Of a DNA stretch of 64,000 bases, positions 29,554 through 38,680 are shown one piece after another; position 1 is the first letter of the stretch, and each line of letters begins with the position of its first letter. The notes under the pieces were generated by a model that saw only the letters and a list, made by a program, of their open reading frames with translations, was not told the origin of the DNA and ran no database searches. Source of the stretch: Bacillus sp. SKDU12 (GTDB lineage Bacteria > Bacillota > Bacilli > Bacillales > Bacillaceae); the NCBI RefSeq assembly GCF_010093085.1, contig NZ_MSRC01000017.1, positions 124,001 through 188,000 of the forward strand, in the 5' to 3' direction. Position numbers and translations under genes: made by a program.

Positions 29554-30054
29554 TTGTTGAAAGAACATGCAAAACTGATGAAGGTGTTCTCGGATTCTGG
29601 AGAAATCATCGGGCGGAAGAAGCTGCAGAAAATGATTTATATCGCAAAAAAAATGCAGTTTCCTTTCTATGAGAAATATGATTTTCACTTTTACGGACCG
29701 TATTCAGAGGAACTGACGCTCCAGATTGAAGAGCTGTGCAACCTTGGATTTCTGCATGAGGTGAAGGAAAAAAAGGGCGGTTATTTTCAATACCGTTATT
29801 CGCTGACTGAGACAGGCTCCGCGTTTTTAGACCATGCTGATCTGGATATGCCGGATATCAAAGGGTATATCGACAATGTAAACAGCCGTTCATCTCGGTT
29901 TTTAGAGCTGGTTTCCACGATCCTTTACTTTGATGGACTTGAGGCTGAGGAAAAGAAAGAAAAAGTCTTCACGATTAAAAGCAAGCAAAAATATACAAAT
30001 GAAGAATATGACGAAGCGCTTCAATACATAGAGGAACTGAAGCAGATTTGTTAA
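29554..30054 (+). CDS. ywgA: Conserved protein YwgA
   Basis: A 166-residue soluble protein that starts LLKEHAKLMKVFSDSGEIIG (initiating at TTG 29554) and includes YDFHFYGPYSEELTLQIEEL. The outline, winged-helix-like N-terminus with FYGPYS motif, resembles proteins annotated as regulators of unknown target. A ribosome site is hard to see: AAGGAG lies at 29536-29541. It follows ywfO by 35 bp and ends at a strong terminator before the thrZ leader. Confidence 0.75.
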   Translation: MLKEHAKLMKVFSDSGEIIGRKKLQKMIYIAKKMQFPFYEKYDFHFYGPYSEELTLQIEELCNLGFLHEVKEKKGGYFQYRYSLTETGSAFLDHADLDMPDIKGYIDNVNSRSSRFLELVSTILYFDGLEAEEKKEKVFTIKSKQKYTNEEYDEALQYIEELKQIC

Positions 30055-30060
30055 TGATGC

Positions 30061-30099
30061 AAGCAAAAGAAATGATCGGTTTCTTTTGCTTTTTTTTTA
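30061..30099 (+). terminator. Terminator after ywgA
   Basis: AAGCAAAAGAAA (30061-30072) pairs with TTTCTTTTGCTT (30080-30091), followed by eight T. Confidence 0.9.
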
Positions 30100-30169
30100 C
30101 AAAATAAGATTGCTGTTTAAAAAAATATATTGTAAGATATATGAAATGATCAAACAATAAGTAATGTAT

Positions 30170-30420
30170 ATAGGCACTGATAAGGACATGAGATGCTTTT
30201 TACGGTTTCCAGAGAGGGAAGAACAGCTGAGATCTTCCTAACGCAGGGAAAGCAGCTTACCGCCTTTGAGCCGTATCGGGGAAATAAAAGTATCTGATAC
30301 CGTTATGCTGCGTTACAGCACCTTAAAGCCGATACACCATGTGTGTTGATCGGGAATTTGGGTGGAACCACGGATGATAAACACATTCGTCCCTTTTACA
30401 GGGATGGATGTGTTTTTTTG
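30170..30420 (+). promoter_or_regulatory. Threonine T-box leader, unit 1 of 3
   Basis: The first of three tandem tRNA-sensing attenuators before thrZ. The conserved T-box TTGGGTGGAACCACGG is at 30358-30373. A candidate specifier ACC (threonine codon) lies at 30259-30261. The terminator is AACACATTCGTCCC (30380-30393) with 30401-30414, then a T run. Uncharged tRNA-Thr pairs with specifier and T-box and stabilises the antiterminator. This unit is clearly diverged from units 2 and 3. Confidence 0.9.
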
Positions 30421-30673
30421 TATTTGAATACATGCGATGAAAAGGACATGAATGATCGTTACGGTTTTCAGAGAGGGAAGAAAAGGTGAGAGCTTCCCAG
30501 CTTAGGACGATCATTTACCGCCTTGGAGCAGCATTGGGGAACTACAGTATCCAATGCCGTCTATGCTGCGTTACAGCACCGAGCCGATAAACATAGCGTT
30601 TGTCGGGAATTTGGGTGGAACCACGGATGATAAACACATTCGTCCCTTTTACAGGGATGGATGTGTTTTTTTA
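30421..30673 (+). promoter_or_regulatory. Threonine T-box leader, unit 2 of 3
   Basis: The second attenuator: specifier ACC at 30517-30519, T-box at 30611-30626, terminator stem 30633-30646 with 30654-30667. It is almost the same sequence as unit 3 with a period of 253 bp; I count five differences over the 206 bp from 30421 to 30626. Confidence 0.92.
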
Positions 30674-30930
30674 TATTTGAATACATGCGAAGAAAAGGAT
30701 ATGAATGATCGTTACGGTTTTCAGAGAGGGAAGAAAAGGTGGGAGCTTCCCAGCTTAGGATGATCATTTACCGCCTTGGAGCAGCATTGGGGAACTACAG
30801 TATCCAATGCCGTCTATGCTGCGTTACAGCACCAAGCCGATAAACATAGCGTTTGTCGGGAATTTGGGTGGAACCACGGGTTAATCACACACTCGTCCCT
30901 TTCAGCGGGACGGGTGTGTTTTTTTATACA
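30674..30930 (+). promoter_or_regulatory. Threonine T-box leader, unit 3 of 3
   Basis: The third attenuator, directly before thrZ: specifier ACC at 30770-30772, T-box at 30864-30879, terminator stem 30886-30899 with 30907-30920. The terminator differs from that in units 1 and 2 (GGTTAATCAC in place of GATGATAAAC). Three units in series make read-through very low until threonyl-tRNA runs out strongly; the same three-unit layout is known for B. subtilis thrZ. Confidence 0.92.
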
Positions 30931-30953
30931 AAAATAATGAAGGAGTGTTTAAA

Positions 30954-32870
30954 ATGAGTAACTATGTACACATTCAGCTTCCGGACGGACAGATCAAAGA
31001 ATATCGAAAAGGCATCACAATTAAGGAAGCGGCAGGTATTATCAGTTCCAGCCTGCAAAAGAAGGCGGTGGCGGGACAGGTCAACGGAAAGCTCGTTGAT
31101 CTCAGCTTCAAGCTGGAGAAGGATGTTCAGCTTTCGATTACCACACTTGATTCACAAGAAGGCCTGCAGGTGCTTCGCCACACATCAGCGCACATACTGG
31201 CTCAAGCGGTGAAACGGCTGTACGGCGAAGTGTCATTGGGAATGGGCCCTGTGATAGAAGACGGCTTTTACTATGATATGAAACTGGAGCAAAGCTTGAC
31301 ATCTGGAGACTTAGAGGCCATCGAAAAAGAAATGAAGAACATTATCAATGAGAATCTGGAAATCAAACGAATTGAGGTTTCTTACGAAGAGGCAAAATCG
31401 CTGTTTGCTGAAAAAGGCGAACCGTTTAAGCTGGAGATTTTGAACGATATACCGCGCGGGGAGGCTATCACGCTGTACCAGCAGGGAGAATTCGTTGACC
31501 TGTGCCGCGGGCCGCATCTTCCTTCTACAGGAATGATCAAAGCGTTCAAACTGACAAGAGTATCGGGCGCGTATTGGCGCGGAAACAGCGAAAATGAAGT
31601 CCTGCAGCGGGTGTACGGGGTTGCGTTTCAAAAGAAAAAAAATCTCGATGCACATCTTCATATGCTGGAAGAAGCGGAAAAACGAGACCACCGCAAGCTG
31701 GGCAAACAATTAGAGCTGTTTATGTTTTCTGAGGAAGCGCCGGGGATGCCGTTTTATTTGCCGAAAGGGCAGATTGTCCGCAATGAGCTGGAACGCTTCT
31801 CGCGTGAGCTGCAAACAAAGGCCGGCTACGATGAGGTGCGTACGCCGTTTATGATGAATCAGCGGTTATGGGAGCAGTCAGGCCACTGGGATCATTATCG
31901 CGACAATATGTATTTTTCAGAAGTTGATGATACAAGATTCGCAATGAAGCCGATGAATTGTCCCGGCCATATGCTCATCTTTAAAAACAGTCTGTATTCT
32001 TATCGGGATCTGCCGATTCGGATGGCGGAGTTCGGACAGGTGCATCGCCACGAATACAGCGGCGCTTTAAACGGAATGCTTCGCGTCCGGACGTTCTGCC
32101 AGGATGACGCCCATATCTTCGTTCGGGAGGATCAGATTGAGAGTGAGATCAAAGAAGCGATCCGGCTGATTGATGAGGTATATCGTACATTCGGATTCGA
32201 CTATTCAGTTGAGCTTTCGACTCGTCCTGATGACTCATTAGGCGATGACAGCCTTTGGGAAGTGTCCGAACGTGCCTTGGCACACGTTCTTGAGGAGCTT
32301 GGCCTGCCTTATGAGGTGAATGAAGGCGATGGAGCGTTTTACGGGCCGAAAATTGATTTTCACATAAAAGATGCCTTGAAACGGAGCCATCAATGCGCGA
32401 CAATTCAGCTTGATTTTCAAATGCCTGAAAAATTTGATTTAACTTATATCAATGAACACAATGAGAAGGTTCGTCCTGTTGTCATCCACAGAGCGGTATT
32501 CGGCTCAATCGACCGTTTCTTCGGCATTTTGATCGAGCATTTCAGCGGAGCTTTCCCAGTCTGGCTCGCACCGGTCCAGGTTCAAATCATACCGGTTTCA
32601 CATGTTCACTTGGCCTATTGCAGAAAGGTGCAGGCAGAGCTGAAACAGCTGGGAATAAGGGCAGAGATTGATGAGCGCAATGAGAAGCTCGGCTACAAAG
32701 TCAGAGAGTCGCAGGTGCAGAAAGTCCCTTACGTGCTAGTGCTTGGAGATCGTGAAGAGCAGGAAGGCGCGGTAAATGTCCGTCAATTTGGAGACCAGCA
32801 GAATGAACACGTTCTTTTTCAGGCTTTTAAAAATAAACTTGTCAAACAGGTGAAATATCGAAATATCTAG
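30954..32870 (+). CDS. thrZ: Threonyl-tRNA synthetase, starvation-induced (ThrZ)
   Basis: A class II synthetase of 638 residues with complete architecture: TGS domain (about 1-63), editing-like second domain with HTSAHILAQAVKRLYG (HxxxH), catalytic core with MNCPGHMLIFKNSLYSYRDL (zinc cysteine), class II motifs FGQVHRHEYSGAL and VFGSIDRFFGILIEHF, and the C-terminal anticodon-binding domain. The second ThrRS of B. subtilis, normally silent and induced by threonine starvation; thrS is elsewhere. The start is ATG 30954 with GAAGGAG at 30939-30945. A GTG three codons earlier sits in that ribosome site. It is controlled by the triple T-box. Confidence 0.95.
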   Translation: MSNYVHIQLPDGQIKEYRKGITIKEAAGIISSSLQKKAVAGQVNGKLVDLSFKLEKDVQLSITTLDSQEGLQVLRHTSAHILAQAVKRLYGEVSLGMGPVIEDGFYYDMKLEQSLTSGDLEAIEKEMKNIINENLEIKRIEVSYEEAKSLFAEKGEPFKLEILNDIPRGEAITLYQQGEFVDLCRGPHLPSTGMIKAFKLTRVSGAYWRGNSENEVLQRVYGVAFQKKKNLDAHLHMLEEAEKRDHRKLGKQLELFMFSEEAPGMPFYLPKGQIVRNELERFSRELQTKAGYDEVRTPFMMNQRLWEQSGHWDHYRDNMYFSEVDDTRFAMKPMNCPGHMLIFKNSLYSYRDLPIRMAEFGQVHRHEYSGALNGMLRVRTFCQDDAHIFVREDQIESEIKEAIRLIDEVYRTFGFDYSVELSTRPDDSLGDDSLWEVSERALAHVLEELGLPYEVNEGDGAFYGPKIDFHIKDALKRSHQCATIQLDFQMPEKFDLTYINEHNEKVRPVVIHRAVFGSIDRFFGILIEHFSGAFPVWLAPVQVQIIPVSHVHLAYCRKVQAELKQLGIRAEIDERNEKLGYKVRESQVQKVPYVLVLGDREEQEGAVNVRQFGDQQNEHVLFQAFKNKLVKQVKYRNI

Positions 32871-32990
32871 GAAAAAAGCTGTGAATTCTCATTTTGCTTT
32901 TTTGACTTTCCCCATCAGGAATCAGTAAAATAATAAGTAAATCATATCGTTCGTATGTTATGAATTGCATCTTGAAATGGGGAAATTGAC

Positions 32991-33410
32991 ATGGACCATG
33001 ACAAACTGGAAGCAAATTTGCTGGATCACGCACTGACAAAATATTTGAAAAGCACGAAGCAATTAGATGAAGAAACCGTTCCGAAACGCGTGAATAATAT
33101 AAGAGGATTTATTCTGCGGATCATATACAGGCATGGCAACTGCACCATAAAGGATATTCTAAAGGAGGTCACACTTTCTCCCTCTGCCACAACCACCGCT
33201 CTGAATCATTTAGAGCAGGAGGGGTTTATTAAGAGATCCAGAAATAACGATGACCGCCGCACTGTATGGATTGCGCTTTCTGAATCGGGCCGGAGAGCGG
33301 CTGAACAAATGATCGACAACCGCCAGCAGCTGATTGACGGCATGTTTGAACGTTTGACAGCCGAAGAGAAAAAGTCGTTGCTTGTGATTATTGAGAAGCT
33401 GACCCAATAG
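32991..33410 (+). CDS. ywhA: MarR-family transcriptional regulator YwhA
   Basis: A 139-residue winged-helix regulator. The recognition helix region VTLSPSATTTALNHLEQEGF is followed by the wing RSRNNDDRRTVWIALSESGR, the DxRxxxxxLT-type MarR signature, and a helical dimerisation tail. The target and ligand are unknown. GGGGAAATTGAC precedes ATG 32991. It ends in a terminator shared with the convergent ywhB. Confidence 0.85.
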   Translation: MDHDKLEANLLDHALTKYLKSTKQLDEETVPKRVNNIRGFILRIIYRHGNCTIKDILKEVTLSPSATTTALNHLEQEGFIKRSRNNDDRRTVWIALSESGRRAAEQMIDNRQQLIDGMFERLTAEEKKSLLVIIEKLTQ

Positions 33411-33417
33411 GAGTTAA

Positions 33418-33444
33418 AAAAGCCGGTGCGCGAAGCGCCGGCTT
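33418..33444. terminator. Bidirectional terminator between ywhA and ywhB
   Basis: A GC-rich palindrome (AAAGCCGG ... CCGGCTTT, 33418-33444) lies between the convergent genes. It has an A run upstream but no long T tract on the plus strand. Confidence 0.7.
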
Positions 33445-33450
33445 TAGAGG

Positions 33451-33639
33451 TTATTCCATATCGCTCAGGCGTTTGCCTGCGACGGCGTAATGGTCTTTTC
33501 TCATTTCTTCTATAAACACAACAATTTTTTCTTCAGAAGCACCGGTTGTTTCCTTTACGGCTTCTGTTACTTTCTCGACAAGGTTGCGCTTTTGCTCGTC
33601 TGTACGGCCTTCAAGCATTTTGACGGTTACGTATGGCAT
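33451..33639 (-). CDS. ywhB: 4-oxalocrotonate tautomerase-like protein YwhB
   Basis: A 62-residue tautomerase-superfamily enzyme. After Met removal the catalytic base is Pro1 (MPYVTVKMLEGRTDEQKRNL). The arginine in the middle (EEMRKDHYAVAGKRLSD) belongs to the usual active site. It catalyses keto-enol tautomerisation in vitro in B. subtilis; its physiological substrate is unknown. Length is normal for the 4-OT group. Confidence 0.9.
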   Translation of the reverse strand: MPYVTVKMLEGRTDEQKRNLVEKVTEAVKETTGASEEKIVVFIEEMRKDHYAVAGKRLSDME

Positions 33640-33747
33640 GGGTGCCCAATCCTCCTTTATCTCGTTTCCTCTCTTTAGAAAAAGAGGCTTCTTATAGTAT
33701 ACTGAATAAAGTAAATTCTTGCATTTTTAGAAAGAGGGATATTTCAT

Positions 33748-34407
33748 TTGGACCGTTTTTTATATTATCCGTTATCTTTAATGCCATACCTCGTCATCAC
33801 GTTAATCGTGTCATTTACGATACACGAGCTTGCTCATGCTTATGTCGCATACAAATTCGGTGACGATACGGCGAAAAAACAAGGAAGACTGACGCTCAAT
33901 CCGATTAAGCATCTTGATCCGTTCGGAACCATCTTGATTTTGGTGGCCGGCTTCGGATGGGCGCGTCCTATTCCCGTGAATCGCCGCTTCTTTAAGAAGC
34001 CGCGGCTCGCCGGCGTACTCGTGTCAGTTGCCGGGCCTGTCAGTAACCTGATTCTTGCGTTTATCGGTTTCTTTTTGTTAGTGTTGATGCATGTATACGG
34101 AATGGAGACGCTTGCGGCATTCAGCACGGGACTTGATCAGTTCTTTTCCATTTGGATACAGCTGAATCTTGTGTTGTGTTTATTTAATCTGCTGCCGCTG
34201 CCGCCGCTCGATGGCTATCGGATTATCGAAGATCTCGTACCGCCGGGGGTGCGTGCCAAGATGACGCAGGCAGAGAACTACGGCTTTATCGTTTTTTTGG
34301 TTTTGTTCGTGACACCGCTCGGTTCTTACGTGCTTTGGCCGCTGCTTAATGCAGGAAGAAATCAGATTTTAAAACTGTTTTCAGCAATTTTTCAACCGCT
34401 TTTGTAG
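33748..34407 (+). CDS. ywhC: Site-2-protease-like membrane metallopeptidase YwhC
   Basis: A 219-residue M50-family protein with about five membrane spans. The zinc motif HELAH (IHELAHAYVAYKFGDDTAKK, near residue 22) and a downstream LFNLLPLPPLDGYRI block with the third metal ligand are present. No PDZ domain. Its role is unknown; regulated intramembrane proteolysis is inferred from the family. The start is TTG 33748. It is followed 12 bp later by ywhD. Confidence 0.85.
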   Translation: MDRFLYYPLSLMPYLVITLIVSFTIHELAHAYVAYKFGDDTAKKQGRLTLNPIKHLDPFGTILILVAGFGWARPIPVNRRFFKKPRLAGVLVSVAGPVSNLILAFIGFFLLVLMHVYGMETLAAFSTGLDQFFSIWIQLNLVLCLFNLLPLPPLDGYRIIEDLVPPGVRAKMTQAENYGFIVFLVLFVTPLGSYVLWPLLNAGRNQILKLFSAIFQPLL

Positions 34408-34419
34408 GAGGGTGAACTC

Positions 34420-34938
34420 ATGGAAGAAAAAAAGAAAAAGTCAATCGGATTTAATATTATCAAAAGTGATCCGACAGACGGACACGGCGGTTTCGGTGTA
34501 GGGGCACTCAGCCTTGATAACATTTCCCCCGTATTCGTCGATGTAGAGGAAAAAGAAGCGTTCGTGGACATCGGTGCGATGCACGCCCGCAGCACTGTTG
34601 AAAAAGGAATTAAATTTCTGCCGAATAAAGAAGAAGTTCCAAATGGCAAACCATACTGGCTCGTATGGGTGACGATTGACAGAAGAGAAGAGGGGCCTTA
34701 TTACGCAGGGGTGACAGCCTGTGAACTGACGGTCGACAGAAGCATCAGAAGAGGCTACAAATCGCTGCCTGAGCATGTGAATCTGATGGATAAATCCATG
34801 AAACGGAACATTATGATTGATAATATGGACGACAGCTCAAAGCGTGTGCTCGGCGAGTTTTTGAAAAATCATGATCAGGGCCTATGGGACCGGTCTGCAG
34901 ATGAATTAAAAACAGGGCTGCTTCCGGAAGATAACTAA
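34420..34938 (+). CDS. ywhD: Conserved protein YwhD
   Basis: A 172-residue soluble protein (MEEKKKKSIGFNIIKSDPTD...) of a Bacillus-specific family with unknown function. The body has a run of beta-strand segments (KPYWLVWVTIDRREEGPYYA) followed by a helical C-terminus. It is probably translated from the ywhC transcript, with GGAGGGTG 10 bp before ATG 34420. Confidence 0.8.
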   Translation: MEEKKKKSIGFNIIKSDPTDGHGGFGVGALSLDNISPVFVDVEEKEAFVDIGAMHARSTVEKGIKFLPNKEEVPNGKPYWLVWVTIDRREEGPYYAGVTACELTVDRSIRRGYKSLPEHVNLMDKSMKRNIMIDNMDDSSKRVLGEFLKNHDQGLWDRSADELKTGLLPEDN

Positions 34939-35021
34939 TTTGTGAAATTTATGTGAACTATTAGAATATTTGAACTATTTATTGTAAACAGTGAGTAAAC
35001 TGGTGATACAGAAATAGGATA

Positions 35022-35057
35022 TGGAAAATCCCGAGCCGAAACAAGACTCGGGGTTTT
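35022..35057 (+). terminator. Terminator after ywhD
   Basis: AAATCCCGAG (starting about 35025) pairs with CTCGGGGTTT (35047-35056), followed by TTTT. It isolates the following orphan gene from ywhCD. Confidence 0.8.
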
Positions 35058-35076
35058 TCATTTTTAGGGGGATATG

Positions 35077-35511
35077 ATGTACGAAACCATTCGAGTCGGC
35101 GATTGGGTCATAAAAGCCGACGTGGAAGAAACGAGAAAGCAGTATGAGAAAGATATAGAGGATATGTGTGAATGCGGTAACTGTCTTAACTACTATGAGG
35201 CAGTGAATGAACTGCCGGTTCAAAAAGCTCAAGTATTAGAGAGCTTAGGTCTCTTTCCAGCCAAATGTACAGACATAAATTACCATGGGATAAAAGATCA
35301 TTTGCACTTTTATATAGCGAGTTATTTTATAGTAGGCAGTATTGTTGAGGGGAAAGAAGAATTAAACCCGAAAAGGATTGATTTTTCCTGGCATATTTCA
35401 TTTTCAGTGCCGCAACACCAAATTTATATTCCTAAGGGTTTCCCGAAGCCAATTATTCAACTTGATTGTGTTACGCTTCTTCCATGGGTCATTGATCAAC
35501 CATACGAATAA
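35077..35511 (+). CDS. Orphan conserved protein of unknown function
   Basis: A 144-residue soluble protein starting MYETIRVGDWVIKADVEETR, with a central CECGNCLNYYEAVNEL. The CxCxxC arrangement near residues 30-36 could bind a metal or form a disulfide. A second half rich in aromatic residues and beta segments ends LLPWVIDQPYE. I recognise no domain. ATG 35077 has AGGGGG at 35066-35071; an ATG 3 bp earlier is too close. The gene has terminators on both sides and is not part of the B. subtilis 168 layout I remember, where pbpG follows ywhD, so it is probably an insertion. Base composition looks more AT-rich than its neighbours. Confidence 0.75.
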   Translation: MYETIRVGDWVIKADVEETRKQYEKDIEDMCECGNCLNYYEAVNELPVQKAQVLESLGLFPAKCTDINYHGIKDHLHFYIASYFIVGSIVEGKEELNPKRIDFSWHISFSVPQHQIYIPKGFPKPIIQLDCVTLLPWVIDQPYE

Positions 35512-35537
35512 CCCGGTCTCCGAGGAGCCGGGTTATT
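35507..35537. terminator. Bidirectional terminator between the orphan gene and pbpG
   Basis: AATAACCCGG (35507-35516) pairs with CCGGGTTATT (35527-35536), followed by TTT. It overlaps the stop codon of the orphan gene and serves the convergent pbpG. Confidence 0.85.
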
Positions 35538-35538
35538 T

Positions 35539-37611
35539 TTAATGATTCCGTCCCAGCCATTTGTCCCACCACTTTTTCTCGGAAGCGGGCTTTTCTTTGA
35601 CTGGCCGGTCTTTTATTTGTTTAGCGGGTTCTGCCCCATAGCACACGTTTGCCGGTTCGGTTCCTTTTACAAAATACGTGTAATGCTTGGCTGCGCATCC
35701 TGGACCGGATGTGTAGCCTGTTGTTGGATCAATGTATACGCCGGTTACGCCTTTTGGCGGTTTGAATGCCGTTTCTGGTTCACCTTTGAGCGCATCTTCC
35801 ATAAAGTCCGCCCAAATCGTTTTGGCGTAGCTTTTTTCTTCGACCGAGTCGATAGTGTTGTTTTTGTCATAGCCTGTCCAAACCCCTGCGGCCAGTTTCG
35901 GATTGAAGCCGATCATCCAGCTGTCTGCGCTTGTCGTTCCTGATTTTCCGGCATATGTCCTTGTCAGGCGGTTGGCTATCGTTCGTCCGGTTACCGAGGT
36001 ATAGCCGTTTAAATCAGTATCAAACATGCCTGTCATCATATTCGCTGTGACAAAAGCAGCTTTTTCATCGAGCATCTGTTTCCGCTGATTTGAATTTTCG
36101 TACAGCACATGTCCAGCCGCGTCCGTGACTCTTGAAATGAAGGTCGGTTCGATTTGCTTTCCTCCATTTGCAAGCATAGCGTAGGCGTTGACCATTTCAA
36201 TCGGGCGCACGGGTTCGGTGCCGAGCGCCAGCGACGGCAATGCTTGAAGATGGGCGGTGATGCCGAATTCCTTTGCTGCCTGTACAAGCTTGTTCGTGCC
36301 GAGAAAGAGATGTGTTTTCACAGCGTAAATGTTGTCAGAAAGCGCCAGCGCCTGCAGAAGCGTAATCGGTTTGTTTGCGTAGTATCCGTTATAGTTGCTT
36401 GGAGAATAGGTTTCTCCCTTCGCATCAATTTGGAACTCGGTTTCTTCGCTTTTCATCAAGGTGACGGGCGTAAACCCGCTCTGAATCGCTTTATAGTACA
36501 GTAACGGCTTGATCGTCGATGCAGGCTGGCGTTTCGCCTGTGTCGTCCGGTCAAATGGGCTTTTTTGATAATCCCTGCCGCCGACAAGGGCGAGAACGTT
36601 ACCTGAGCGGGGATCAATGGCTGAAAAACCGACTTGAATGTCAGAGCCAGCGTTGACAGTTTCGGCAATGGTCTTCTCGGCGATTCGCTGCATCCGTTTA
36701 TCTACCGTTGTATAGACATTTAACCCGCTCGTTTCAATTTGCTCCCTGGTCATGCCGAGCTTTTTCTCCAGCTCTCTCATCGCATTGTCATAGAAATAAG
36801 GAGCCTTTCTCTTGGAAACTTGTTTATTCAAAGGCTGATAGGAAAGGGGTTCCTTGATCAGTTCATCTGCTTTTCGATGACTGATCATCCGCTGCTTTTC
36901 CATCATCCGCACAATTGTTTTCTGGCGCTCCTTAGCCTTTGCTTCATTAACATAGGGAGAATAGCCGGAAGGGCCTTTTGGGATTCCCGCTAAAAGCGCC
37001 GCCTCTGCATCCGTCAGGTTTTTCGCATGCTTTTCGAAATACAGGCGGGAAGCGGCTTCAATGCCGTAGGCGCCGTGCCCGTAGTAAATCGTATTTAAAT
37101 AGCCTTCTAATATCTCGTCCTTAGAATAGTTTTGCTCCAGACGAATCGTGTAAAATGCCTCATTCCATTTTCGTTTCCACGTTTTATCGTGTTCAAGGTA
37201 TAAGTTTCTCGCATATTGCTGGGTGATGGTGCTTGCGCCCTGAACCTTGGCAAATGCTTTCAAATCAGCAAGCGCCGCCCCAGCCATGCGTTTATAATCA
37301 AAACCGTGGTGATGATAGAAATTTTGGTCTTCAACCGCCACTGTCGCCTTTGCGATCGTCGGGTTCATGTCCTGTAAGGGAACCCAATAGCGCTTTTCGC
37401 CATAATTCGTTTCCCCAAGCTTTGAACCGTCATTCGCATACAAAATCGTGGATTGCGGCACTTGCACCGAGGGAGCGCCCTGGTATTTGGCTATCAAAAT
37501 GACAGTCATAAACACAGCCGCTGCCGCCAAGACCGCAAAAGCGCCTAAAAAGATGAAGGCGCGAACGGTTTTCAGCGTCATTCTCAGCCGTTTATTTGTC
37601 ATGGCATCCAC
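35539..37611 (-). CDS. pbpG: Penicillin-binding protein 2d (class A), PbpG
   Basis: A bifunctional cell-wall synthase used during sporulation, partly redundant with PbpF. It has 690 residues: a membrane anchor (about 15-37), a glycosyltransferase domain with AVEDQNFYHHHGFDYKRMAG and QGASTITQQYARNLYLEHDK, and a transpeptidase domain with the active-site RQPASTIKPLLYY (SxxK), LSDN and AGKSGTTSADSW (KSG). The C-terminal tail is Lys/Pro/Glu-rich and ends with KKWWDKWLGRNH. The start ATG 37611 has GGGGGAAC upstream. It diverges from speE. Confidence 0.94.
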   Translation of the reverse strand: MDAMTNKRLRMTLKTVRAFIFLGAFAVLAAAAVFMTVILIAKYQGAPSVQVPQSTILYANDGSKLGETNYGEKRYWVPLQDMNPTIAKATVAVEDQNFYHHHGFDYKRMAGAALADLKAFAKVQGASTITQQYARNLYLEHDKTWKRKWNEAFYTIRLEQNYSKDEILEGYLNTIYYGHGAYGIEAASRLYFEKHAKNLTDAEAALLAGIPKGPSGYSPYVNEAKAKERQKTIVRMMEKQRMISHRKADELIKEPLSYQPLNKQVSKRKAPYFYDNAMRELEKKLGMTREQIETSGLNVYTTVDKRMQRIAEKTIAETVNAGSDIQVGFSAIDPRSGNVLALVGGRDYQKSPFDRTTQAKRQPASTIKPLLYYKAIQSGFTPVTLMKSEETEFQIDAKGETYSPSNYNGYYANKPITLLQALALSDNIYAVKTHLFLGTNKLVQAAKEFGITAHLQALPSLALGTEPVRPIEMVNAYAMLANGGKQIEPTFISRVTDAAGHVLYENSNQRKQMLDEKAAFVTANMMTGMFDTDLNGYTSVTGRTIANRLTRTYAGKSGTTSADSWMIGFNPKLAAGVWTGYDKNNTIDSVEEKSYAKTIWADFMEDALKGEPETAFKPPKGVTGVYIDPTTGYTSGPGCAAKHYTYFVKGTEPANVCYGAEPAKQIKDRPVKEKPASEKKWWDKWLGRNH

Positions 37612-37812
37612 AACGGGTTCCCCCTTTTTTTATGTTTCTACTATTATGAGAAAAAAAGATCGTTTTTAAACATCGCAAAACGGGACGCATCTTTACTTTT
37701 TCCCCGCCATCCTCTATACTTTTTCCTTAGGTGAAAATGAGATTTCAACCGGGAATAAAAGCTGATAAGACGCTTACAATAAATGAATACAGCCTTGAAA
37801 GGGAGATGACAA

Positions 37813-38643
37813 TTGAGCGAACTTTGGTACACAGAGAAGCAAACGAAAAATTTTGGCATTACGATGAAGGTTAACAAAACGTTACATACAGAACAAACGG
37901 AGTTTCAGCATTTAGAAATGGTAGAAACAGAAGAGTTCGGCAACATGCTGTTTTTAGATGGCATGGTTATGACATCTGAAAAAGACGAATTTGTTTATCA
38001 TGAAATGGTGGCGCATGTCCCATTATTCACACACCCGAATCCAGAGCACGTGCTTGTGGTCGGCGGCGGTGACGGCGGCGTCATTAGAGAAATTCTGAAG
38101 CATCCGAGCGTGAAAAAAGCGACACTTGTTGATATCGATGGCAAGGTTATCGAATACTCTAAAAAGTTCCTTCCTTCAATCGCAGGCAAACTGGATGACC
38201 CGCGCGTTGACGTGCAGGTAGACGACGGATTTATGCACATTGCGAAATCTGAAAATCAATACGACGTCATCATGGTTGATTCAACTGAACCAGTCGGACC
38301 GGCTGTAAACTTGTTTACAAAAGGATTCTACGCAGGAATCGCGAAAGCGCTGAAAGAAGACGGCATTTTCGTCGCTCAGACAGACAACCCTTGGTTTACA
38401 CCTGAATTAATCACCAATGTACAGCGTGACGTGAAGGAAATCTTCCCGATTACGAAGCTGTACACGGCGAACATTCCGACATACCCGAGCGGTTTGTGGA
38501 CATTTACAATTGGTTCGAAAAAATATGATCCGCTTGCAGTGGAAGACAGCCGTTTCTTCGATATTGAGACAAAATATTACACAAAAGATATTCATAAAGC
38601 GGCATTTGTTCTGCCGAAATTTGTGAGTGACCTGATTAAATAA
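37813..38643 (+). CDS. speE: Spermidine synthase SpeE
   Basis: An aminopropyltransferase making spermidine from putrescine and decarboxylated SAM. 276 residues, normal length. [20 protein letters not shown] (putrescine/MTA site), [18 protein letters not shown] (nucleotide-binding), [14 protein letters not shown] and [16 protein letters not shown] (catalytic aspartate) are present. The start is TTG 37813 behind AAAGGGAG. It is the first gene of speE-speB. Confidence 0.95.
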   Translation: MSELWYTEKQTKNFGITMKVNKTLHTEQTEFQHLEMVETEEFGNMLFLDGMVMTSEKDEFVYHEMVAHVPLFTHPNPEHVLVVGGGDGGVIREILKHPSVKKATLVDIDGKVIEYSKKFLPSIAGKLDDPRVDVQVDDGFMHIAKSENQYDVIMVDSTEPVGPAVNLFTKGFYAGIAKALKEDGIFVAQTDNPWFTPELITNVQRDVKEIFPITKLYTANIPTYPSGLWTFTIGSKKYDPLAVEDSRFFDIETKYYTKDIHKAAFVLPKFVSDLIK

Positions 38644-38652
38644 TAGTGATAT

Positions 38653-38680
38653 AGCGCAGGAGCGAATCTTGCGCTTTTTT
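38653..38680 (+). terminator. Intercistronic hairpin between speE and speB
   Basis: AGCGCA (38653-38658) pairs with TGCGCT (38670-38675), followed by a run of T. It looks like a partial terminator that could lower speB relative to speE, though the two form one operon. Confidence 0.55.

Noticed and set aside
30323..30767. Small ORFs on both strands within the T-box region
   Set aside because: They recur only because the leader is duplicated, and they lack ribosome sites.
30170..30930. Repeats with regular spacing, possible CRISPR or minisatellite
   Set aside because: The repeat units contain T-boxes, threonine specifiers and terminators and lead into thrZ; they are riboregulators.
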